Below are positions 33,330 to 39,684 of a stretch of DNA of 39,684 nt, one piece after another. The position numbers and the translations under genes are program-made. This DNA comes from Promethearchaeota archaeon (lineage in GTDB: Archaea > Asgardarchaeota > Lokiarchaeia > Sigynarchaeales > SOKP01): the NCBI GenBank assembly GCA_014730295.1, contig WJIN01000234.1, positions 1 to 39,684 on the forward strand, in the 5' to 3' direction. Position 1 is the first letter of the stretch; each line of letters starts with the position of its first letter. The notes under the pieces were generated by a model. The model worked only from the letters and a program-made list of their open reading frames with translations. It was not told the DNA's origin and did no database searches.

Positions 33330-33965
33330 ATGTCCACGGAAATGAATATCACCTTAGAAGATGGAAAAAAATTAGTCCACTTTGTAAGAAAAAATATTGA
33401 AACTTACTTGGAAACGGGTAAAAGAATAACAATTCCGGAAGAATTAAAAAAGAAGTTTAATACGAAATGTGGGGCATTTGTAACCCTTAATCGACACAAT
33501 GTAGGGGGAAACCCGTTACGGGGGTGTATCGGATACATAGAACCTGAATATGAGCTCTGTGAGGTTTTATATCGTGTTTCTGTAAATGCTGCGTGTGAGG
33601 ATCCCAGATTTCCGTCTGTAAGACTCGAGGAAATGGATAAAATTGTCATTGAAATCTCAATATTAACCCCTCCAAAACAGATTGAAGCGGATAATCCAGA
33701 ACAAATTATCAATCAAATAGAGATTGGAAAAGATGGACTAATAATGGAAAAAGGAATGCGTAGAGGATTGTTATTACCTCAGGTTCCAGTGGAGCATGAT
33801 AGAAATTGGGACGCTCAAACTTTCTTAGAACAAACCTGTCAGAAAGCATGGCTCTCAAAAGATTGCTGGAAACAAGAAAACACGAAGATCTATAAATTTT
33901 CCGCAATCTTGTTTGAAGAGACAGAGCCCCGTGGAGAGGTAGTTAGAAAAGAAATATCTTCTTAA
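33330..33965 (+). CDS. AMMECR1-domain protein
   Basis: A 211-residue protein of the AMMECR1 family, found in all archaea and in eukaryotes. The diagnostic motif NPLRGCIGYIEP is present, preceded by CGAFVTLNR, and followed by NAACEDPRFPSV and EISILTPPKQI. The C-terminal half has GLIMEKGMRRGLLLPQVPVEHDRNWDAQTFLEQTCQKA, also standard. Biochemical function is not established; in some archaea it neighbours radical-SAM and MEMO genes, absent here. The start at ATG 33330 is fixed by a TATA box 27 bases before it. Confidence 0.92.
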   Translation: MSTEMNITLEDGKKLVHFVRKNIETYLETGKRITIPEELKKKFNTKCGAFVTLNRHNVGGNPLRGCIGYIEPEYELCEVLYRVSVNAACEDPRFPSVRLEEMDKIVIEISILTPPKQIEADNPEQIINQIEIGKDGLIMEKGMRRGLLLPQVPVEHDRNWDAQTFLEQTCQKAWLSKDCWKQENTKIYKFSAILFEETEPRGEVVRKEISS

Positions 33966-34189
33966 TCTTAATCCTCCTTTTATTTAAAACATTTTTAGTT
34001 AATTATTAAAGCGATTCTTATAATCACTAATCTCTTCTTTTTGATTTCATTAATTTCGATGTATTTTGAATTCTTCTGCTTTAGATTACACAGATATGAT
34101 TCTTAATCCTTTAAGAACTCAAAAAGCTAATAAATAATAAAAAACCATTAATCATTACAAATAATCTAATTACAAAATTGGAGAAAAAA

Positions 34190-36988
34190 ATGGTTAAACT
34201 AAAAAATAAGTCCTCTACGCTTGTTGTAATATGTATTATCACTTTGATTTTAACTGGAGGAACGTTTTTTTTTCTCTTTTTAACACCAACTACAGCTCAA
34301 CCAACAGACCAAAAAGACGTGCTGGTTTTAAGTGGAGGGAAAGATCAGTACTTTGTAGAGCGTTTGAGAATTGATTACAACAATTTCAATGTCACTCTAA
34401 ACAACACTATAGGAACCGGTCCTCTTTCACTAAATGTTTATGATATCGTCGTACTTTTTGACCCAAATTTAACCTCTCAACAAATTTCTAATCTTGAAAC
34501 TTATGTTGATGGAGGAAAGTCTCTCGTTATATTTATGGGACCTAACTTGCAGCAGAATGCAACATTACTTAAAACAATGGATATCTTAAAAGATTCTGCT
34601 CCCGATAGCTTAGCAACCAATATTGAATCGATGTTATCTTTAGTGAACGACACCACCAATCCAATCAGTAAAAATATTGCATGGAATTCTGCCCCGGATT
34701 TGAAACCACAAAATATGAGTTTTATCAAGGACTCGGAAATAAATTCTTCAGTTAATCGTATCGTTGATGTTTATAACTCCTCTCAAAGCTTGAATAGGGA
34801 AGAATTTACTGCTCCCTTTATAACTAAAAGTGCAAAAGGAAATGGTTCTATTATGCTTTTTACTGGATGGCTTCAACGAGACCCAAATAATCAAGATGCG
34901 AGTGCAAACATCGAATTTAGTATCTGGCCGTATTTTAATTATCTAATCTACGCTATGATGTTGGAAAGTACTGATACGGAGTTTGATACATATGCAGCAT
35001 GGTCGTTCTCACCCGTACCCCATTTTACCGAACAAATCATCTTGCTTTTAATAGTGGTCGTTCTGGGGTGCCTTGCTGCAGCTTTATTCATTACTGTTAA
35101 AAGGAAAACTGGTGGAAGAATAGACGAAGAAACCGTAGAAGCGCTTAAAAAGCGTGCGGAAGAAGAATTAAAAGAAGAAATAACTGAACGAGAAGAACTC
35201 GAGAAAAAAATCGAAGAACGAGGTAGGGAGGATCTAAAAGATGATTGGGAAATAATCGGAATCCATAGACAATTAGGAGGATTCCTTTTTACATTTTTTA
35301 TTGGATTGCTCTTAGTCGTTCCACAACTTCTCTTAACCTCTTACATCCTACCGCTTCTTTTGGATTATACTTACGCACAAGCATCGGGATGGTATAATTA
35401 TGCATACAATTTATTCCAAATTGCATGGCTTCTCTTCGATCTCGGTACAAGTTTCGCACTGGCAAAATACTTCTCGGAATATCGTGTCCATAGTCCAGAA
35501 AAAGCTATCCATTATATCCAAATCTTCGTTTGGTGGCAACTCTTTACCGGTTTAGCCCAAATTAGCATCTTTGCATTCTTAGGCTCAATAGTCTTTCCAC
35601 TTACTGATTTAGCTCACATGACTTGGATTTTTGTAATGTTTTCATTAGTTCAGTATCCTGGTTTCTTTTTGGTGTTTATGTATACATTTCAAGGGCTTCA
35701 GAGGGCTGATCTTCATCTACTCACCTACGTTTCATGGGAAATATTTTGGTTATTAATTGGTCAAGCCATCTTCTGTTATCTGGGAAGGATCTGGGGTGCT
35801 GCTAATCCTATATTCGGAGAAGCCTTAGGCGCTGGCATCGGTTATGCGCTCGCAAGATACTTTGATTATTGGATGACTTTCTTCTTTAGTTTGTATCTAT
35901 TTAAAAAACAAGGATATTCCGCTAGCTCATGCTTTAGAATAGACTTTACAAAGGAAGAATTCAAAGAATCTATGTCATATGGATCAAAATTATCTTTTGG
36001 TCAAGCATTTGTCCAAGTTGGCTGGTTTATTCAAATTCTCTTGACTTCTGCGTTTATCGCAAACTATTCCCAAGAATTGGGATACTATCAATTAGCATGG
36101 ACTGTCGGAATGATGATACAAATAATTGTTCTTTATGGGCAATCGTTACTCGGCGCATATAGTGAGGCTCATTCACATGATAAAAAAGAACTGACAAAAC
36201 TTTATATCTATGAAGGATTCCGTTGGGGCAACTATTTTGGCTACTTCCTCATCTCAGTACTATTTGCGGTAGGAGGACTGTTCTTGATAGGTGCTGCTGG
36301 TCCAGATATTGGAGGTCCAGCTTCCGAATATTTACCATTAATCCTCGTATTCCATGGGTTTGGGATCTATTCATGGCTGGTTGATGCAGTATTTCAAGGA
36401 ACGGGTAAAACGGGCTATGCTGCTGCAGTATGGATACTGGAGCAAGCTATCAGGGCAATAATAATGTGGCTACTGGTTTCGATATTCAATGACATGATAT
36501 GGGTAATTATCGCCTATTGGCCCGCTGTGTTTACAAAGGATGTGGTCGCGTGGATTATTGTACGATATAAGGTCTCTGAATTTAAACTGTATCCATTTAA
36601 GACATTTATTACTCCGTTTATCGCTGCTGTGATCAATTTTTTTATATTAGGATTTTTCGGTAATTTGGTGTTTGGATTGGATTTAGGAGATAAGATCATA
36701 AATACGGCTCTCATATTTTTGGTTGGTGTGTTTATATTTATCTTCTTTTATGCTTTTATCGAAGGTTTATTGGGCGGTTATGACGACAATACGCTTGAGG
36801 AGTTCGAAAAAGCCTCTCAAATGGTCAAGATTCCTTTGATAGGCGGTTTTGCACGAGGAATCTATAAATCTGCAAAATTAGGTGCCCGAATAAGTCCCTT
36901 ACATAACAAATTTCCGATAGATGTATACGAGAAAGGAATGGAAGAAGCATTTGAATTGACCTTAGAGAAAAAGAGATTAAAATTATAA
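34190..36988 (+). CDS. Large membrane protein: extracytoplasmic domain fused to a polysaccharide-flippase-like transporter
   Basis: A protein of about 932 residues. An N-terminal hydrophobic segment (about 10-32) acts as a signal anchor. Next is an outside domain (about 40-265) with alternating strands and helices (KDVLVLSGGKDQYF, YDIVVLFDP, SLVIFMGP), resembling GATase/GldG-like alpha/beta folds, and many N-x-S/T sites. A second membrane helix (about 280-305) leads to a charged coiled coil (about 315-355, Glu/Lys/Arg). The last 570 residues hold roughly 12-14 hydrophobic segments with the pattern of the MATE/MVF polysaccharide flippase superfamily. A basic cytoplasmic tail ends it. Flippases of this type move lipid-linked sugars; the cargo is unknown. 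ATG 34190 is preferred to the TTG at 34178. It has no glycosyltransferase neighbours. Confidence 0.72.
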   Translation: MVKLKNKSSTLVVICIITLILTGGTFFFLFLTPTTAQPTDQKDVLVLSGGKDQYFVERLRIDYNNFNVTLNNTIGTGPLSLNVYDIVVLFDPNLTSQQISNLETYVDGGKSLVIFMGPNLQQNATLLKTMDILKDSAPDSLATNIESMLSLVNDTTNPISKNIAWNSAPDLKPQNMSFIKDSEINSSVNRIVDVYNSSQSLNREEFTAPFITKSAKGNGSIMLFTGWLQRDPNNQDASANIEFSIWPYFNYLIYAMMLESTDTEFDTYAAWSFSPVPHFTEQIILLLIVVVLGCLAAALFITVKRKTGGRIDEETVEALKKRAEEELKEEITEREELEKKIEERGREDLKDDWEIIGIHRQLGGFLFTFFIGLLLVVPQLLLTSYILPLLLDYTYAQASGWYNYAYNLFQIAWLLFDLGTSFALAKYFSEYRVHSPEKAIHYIQIFVWWQLFTGLAQISIFAFLGSIVFPLTDLAHMTWIFVMFSLVQYPGFFLVFMYTFQGLQRADLHLLTYVSWEIFWLLIGQAIFCYLGRIWGAANPIFGEALGAGIGYALARYFDYWMTFFFSLYLFKKQGYSASSCFRIDFTKEEFKESMSYGSKLSFGQAFVQVGWFIQILLTSAFIANYSQELGYYQLAWTVGMMIQIIVLYGQSLLGAYSEAHSHDKKELTKLYIYEGFRWGNYFGYFLISVLFAVGGLFLIGAAGPDIGGPASEYLPLILVFHGFGIYSWLVDAVFQGTGKTGYAAAVWILEQAIRAIIMWLLVSIFNDMIWVIIAYWPAVFTKDVVAWIIVRYKVSEFKLYPFKTFITPFIAAVINFFILGFFGNLVFGLDLGDKIINTALIFLVGVFIFIFFYAFIEGLLGGYDDNTLEEFEKASQMVKIPLIGGFARGIYKSAKLGARISPLHNKFPIDVYEKGMEEAFELTLEKKRLKL

Positions 36989-36998
36989 ATCAATTTCA

Positions 36999-37014
36999 TT
37001 TTTTTTTATTTTTC
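36999..37014 (+). terminator. T-tract terminator after the flippase-like gene
   Basis: T9 followed by ATTATTTTT, about ten bases after the stop, between converging genes. It is the strongest T tract of the window on the plus strand. Confidence 0.55.
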
Positions 37015-37075
37015 TGTTAAATAGCTATTCTTTCAGGGCTTTTAATCATACAGATTGAAAGGAGGATTTTAGATG

Positions 37076-38800
37076 TTAAAGATTTCCAACATCTCGCATA
37101 ATTTCGAACATTTCTTTTTCATCCTCTTCTGCCTCTTCCGGAAGCGCATATATAGTACCCAATAAAGAAGCTTTATACTGAACTTTCGCAGCGAATTCTA
37201 CTTGCTGCAGGACTGTATATGCATGTTTCATGTTGGTTCCACAACAGACATTGCCATGATTAGGAAGAAAAACCGCATAATTGTTTCCTAAGGCTTGAAT
37301 GGCTTTATTGGCAATATCTTCGGAGCCTGCCATTCCATATTCGGCTATATCGCATCCTCCTATGAATGGAATGATCTCATCAACGATGGGACCTAACGGC
37401 ATGCGAGCTATTGAAAGAATTGTCGAATACTCCGCATGTGAATGAATAATAGCATTAACATCCTGTCTTGCTAGCATTGTATATACATGGAGATGCTTTT
37501 CTGAGGTTGGATTTCTTGTGCCTGCAAGTACTTTAATATTTTCATTTATCAATACCAAATCATCTTCTGTCATATTCTCATATCGAACAGTACTAGGTGT
37601 AAGAAGAAATCCGTCATTTCCATTAGGTAATTTTACTCTCATTGAAACATTTCCCGCTGTCCCGATAATTTGTCCTTTTTCCAACATTTTATTACATATG
37701 TTAATTATCTCTTGGCATTCTTTCTTATACAGAGAGAGGGTAATGGGTATTTCTTCCTCCGAACTAGCTTTTGGGAGTTTGTGTGGAGTATATCCCGGAA
37801 TAACTTGGGGATTGACAACATTAAAAGGAATTTCTCCTTGTAAAATCTTTTTTATTCCTTCCACCATCATCATTCCGTGCTTATGATTGGTCTCATATGT
37901 ATCTCCGCCCAAATGTGGAGTCACTATAACATTATCTAATTCTAAAAAATCATTATCTTCATCCACTGGTTCTATATTAAACACATCTAATGCTGCCCCG
38001 GCAATTTGTTTCTCTTTGAGAGCATCATGAAGAGCAAACTCATCCGTTATTGATGCTCTAGCAAGATTTAGAAAATATGCATCGGGCTTCATAAGTTTTA
38101 TTTGTTCTTCCCCAATCAATCCATCAGTTTCATCTGTAGGGGGACAGTGCAAAGTGATGATATCTGACTCCTTCATTAATGTATTTAGATCAACAGCTTT
38201 TCCTTGGATATATCTCAATCTTGCGTCGTTTATATATGGATCATAGACCATGAATTTAACATTAAACGCTTTGAGTCGCTTTGCTACTTCGAATCCTATT
38301 CTTCCTAAACCAACTATTCCAACTATTTTTCCCTCCAGTTCATGCCCTTTAAACCTATTATAATACTTAACATAGTCGCTAAAATCTTCCACATGGAACT
38401 CATCTGAATGAAGAGTCTTCTCTACTTTATGTAATTTTCTAAGTAATGCGAGCATCATTGCTATCGTCATCTCTGCCACAGCGATTGTATTTCTACCGGG
38501 AGCATGAAGGACTGGAATGTTTCGTTTTGTTGCCGTTTCAATATCTATATTATTGGGATCCCCGCGAGTAGCACCGATTATCTTTAGGTCTAGATTCTCT
38601 ATTACATCTTTTTTTACATTATCTCCTTCACAAATAAATATTTGTGCGCCTATTTCTTTTATTTTTTCAACTAAAGATTCTGCTTGGAAATAGACATTAT
38701 TCGTCTCTAACCAGCTTTCATAAACTACTTCATCATCTAAAATTCTCTCTAGTTCACTAATAGCCTCCTCTGAAAAGGGAGCAGTTATGTAAGCTTTCAT
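37076..38800 (-). CDS. Fusion of a D-2-hydroxyacid dehydrogenase and a class II aldolase
   Basis: A 574-residue two-enzyme fusion. Residues 1 to about 335 are a D-isomer-specific 2-hydroxyacid dehydrogenase of the phosphoglycerate-dehydrogenase type: NAD motif GLGRIG (164-169), Asp187 binding the ribose, and the catalytic trio Arg248 (LARAS), Glu277 (NIEP) and His296 (TPHLGG). A linker of about 20 residues follows. Residues 357-574 are a class II aldolase/adducin domain: GTAGNVSMR (380-388), TPS (401-403), Glu434 in TSEKHLH, His453 and His455 in HSHAEYS, and His515 in NHG, which together make the zinc site and proton donor of fuculose-phosphate aldolase relatives. Both halves look active. The joint pathway is unknown: perhaps sequential oxidation and cleavage of a sugar acid or phosphorylated sugar. 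The start ATG 38800 matches the usual dehydrogenase beginning. Confidence 0.9.
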   Translation of the reverse strand: MKAYITAPFSEEAISELERILDDEVVYESWLETNNVYFQAESLVEKIKEIGAQIFICEGDNVKKDVIENLDLKIIGATRGDPNNIDIETATKRNIPVLHAPGRNTIAVAEMTIAMMLALLRKLHKVEKTLHSDEFHVEDFSDYVKYYNRFKGHELEGKIVGIVGLGRIGFEVAKRLKAFNVKFMVYDPYINDARLRYIQGKAVDLNTLMKESDIITLHCPPTDETDGLIGEEQIKLMKPDAYFLNLARASITDEFALHDALKEKQIAGAALDVFNIEPVDEDNDFLELDNVIVTPHLGGDTYETNHKHGMMMVEGIKKILQGEIPFNVVNPQVIPGYTPHKLPKASSEEEIPITLSLYKKECQEIINICNKMLEKGQIIGTAGNVSMRVKLPNGNDGFLLTPSTVRYENMTEDDLVLINENIKVLAGTRNPTSEKHLHVYTMLARQDVNAIIHSHAEYSTILSIARMPLGPIVDEIIPFIGGCDIAEYGMAGSEDIANKAIQALGNNYAVFLPNHGNVCCGTNMKHAYTVLQQVEFAAKVQYKASLLGTIYALPEEAEEDEKEMFEIMRDVGNL

Positions 38801-38837
38801 AATTTTTTAAATTGCTATTAAATATTTAAATATCCTT

Positions 38838-39684
38838 CTAAAACATCAATTTTCGTAGCTTTAATAAGGACCTCATTTTCCCAACTACTTCAAGCTTCCC
38901 GCTACTATATGCTTTAATCGGGTTAATTTGTTTTGTCATCATTTTAATGAACACATCTGAATCAATATTAACTTGAACTGCGGCATCTTCCTCATACCCT
39001 TTTACCAGTTCTATTCCTTGATCTCTATTGATTTTATATAAGTAGGATGTATCAATATCGGGAAAGGTCATCATTAAGGTATCATCCCATTTGCTAAATG
39101 AAGAAGATACTTTGGGATCGTTGTATCTATCAACAATTTTCTCAAGTGCTTCCTCCAGAGTGATTTCAAGCTCCTCTTCCTCTTGTGATTCCTCTTCTTC
39201 TTTAGATATTTCTGACTCTTTAGCGAATTCTTCCTTTTTAGTAGCAGAAATGGGCTCGACTTCTTTTTCTGGCTTTCTCTGGATTGGTTTTGGTGCTTGA
39301 GTTGATATGGGTGGTTGAGTTCGGGGTGAGGATTCGCTCATAGTTGGGCGTATTATATTTAAACCTCCTCCAATTCCGGTAGTTTGTTGACTTGCGGATT
39401 CTAAGGCTACGACTTTTCCCGATAATACTTCATCTGATATTTTTTTCATACTTTTCATTAATCGAATTGATTGAATTACTCCTATCGCAATCAAGAGCAA
39501 ACCAAAAATCAATATTAATAGAGTGAAGAATTGGAATATTTCTATATACAGATTAGAACCTCCATTAATGGAAAAGATCTGAATTCCAAATAAGAATACA
39601 AATAGGATTAGAACAATCCCCGCCGCGAATATAGAAAGCAAAGCTGTGAGCATATATGCATTAATAGCTTGGATAATACTTTTC
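38838..39684 (-). CDS. Membrane-anchored SCP2-like (sterol carrier) domain protein
   Basis: At least 271 residues from the ATG at 39653. The reading frame stays open to the right window edge (…IIQAINAY before that Met), so the true start may lie outside. Two membrane helices (about 5-27 and 38-62) are followed by a low-complexity Pro/Gln/Thr and then Glu/Lys-rich linker (about 85-165). The last 95 residues form an SCP2-like lipid-binding domain: YLYKINRDQGIELVKGYEEDAAVQVNIDSDVFIKMM followed by INPIKAYSSGKLEVVGKMRSLLKLRKL. The G-x-L-x-V-x-G-x-M...L motif is typical. It could hold or move a hydrophobic ligand at the membrane. Nothing here tells which ligand. It lies 37 bases upstream of the fusion gene on the same strand, so the two are probably co-transcribed. 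Confidence 0.75.
   Translation of the reverse strand, partial: KSIIQAINAYMLTALLSIFAAGIVLILFVFLFGIQIFSINGGSNLYIEIFQFFTLLILIFGLLLIAIGVIQSIRLMKSMKKISDEVLSGKVVALESASQQTTGIGGGLNIIRPTMSESSPRTQPPISTQAPKPIQRKPEKEVEPISATKKEEFAKESEISKEEEESQEEEELEITLEEALEKIVDRYNDPKVSSSFSKWDDTLMMTFPDIDTSYLYKINRDQGIELVKGYEEDAAVQVNIDSDVFIKMMTKQINPIKAYSSGKLEVVGKMRSLLKLRKLMF

Noticed and set aside
37058..37167. Plus-strand GGAGG followed by ATG and a 31-codon frame
   Set aside because: It lies almost wholly over the 3' end of the dehydrogenase-aldolase gene on the other strand, the peptide is Phe-rich with no feature, and the ribosome-site match is probably chance.

Overview
This window is AT-rich archaeal chromosome. The archaeal marks are eukaryote-like information genes (ribosomal protein L37Ae, prefoldin beta, KEOPS subunits Pcc1 and Cgi121, ZPR1, NOB1, FEN1 with a PCNA-binding tail, IF-5A with the hypusine lysine, SRP54 and tandem-AAA Cdc48) alongside a four-subunit pyruvate:ferredoxin oxidoreductase. 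Together with the acyl-CoA dehydrogenase and a PFK-A-type phosphofructokinase, this suggests an anaerobic heterotrophic archaeon, possibly of the Asgard (Promethearchaeota) group. That placement is inference; there is no rRNA to confirm it. No rRNA, tRNA, CRISPR array, transposase or phage gene was seen.

Layout. At 1-330 (minus) lies the N-terminal part of an XPD/Rad3-type helicase, richer in G+C than everything else and apparently damaged. At 351-3071 (minus) is a rifampin-phosphotransferase-like PEP-utilising enzyme. From 3424 to 8753 (plus) runs an almost continuous series: L37Ae, Pcc1, prefoldin beta, a DHH phosphoesterase, a full ECF transporter energising module (two ATPases and EcfT) and Cgi121. 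From 8750 to 13170 (minus) come Tan1-like THUMP protein, TsaC/YrdC and the por operon (G, D, A, B in transcription order). Genes from 13620 to 15454 (plus) encode ZPR1 and a phosphofructokinase with pyrophosphate-type residues. From 15529 to 18589 (minus) come an acyl-CoA dehydrogenase, an unrecognised 383-residue protein and a glutaredoxin-like protein. From 18739 to 23555 (plus) lie a zinc-ribbon protein, a glycerol-kinase-like FGGY kinase, a four-helix membrane protein and a HerA-like ATPase. From 23547 to 29609 (minus) is an information-processing block: a small possible winged-helix protein, Cdc48, FEN1, NOB1, NAD kinase and IF-5A. From 29837 to 36988 (plus) are SRP54, a divergent TrmY-like protein, dihydroorotase, an AMMECR1 protein and a 936-residue flippase-like fusion. 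From 37076 to the end (minus) are a hydroxyacid dehydrogenase/class II aldolase fusion and a membrane-anchored SCP2-domain protein.

Functional links. tRNA modification recurs: Pcc1, Cgi121 and TsaC belong to t6A synthesis, Tan1 to cytidine acetylation and TrmY to pseudouridine-54 methylation. The por operon, phosphofructokinase, PEP-utilising protein and acyl-CoA dehydrogenase concern central carbon flow, but they are not in one operon.

No complete new multi-gene system is evident. The most unusual items are the dehydrogenase-aldolase fusion, the damaged GC-rich helicase start, the 936-residue flippase fusion, the TrmY-like protein lacking the usual cofactor motif, the 383-residue protein with a nucleotidyltransferase-like motif, and the hairpin overlapping the por promoter.
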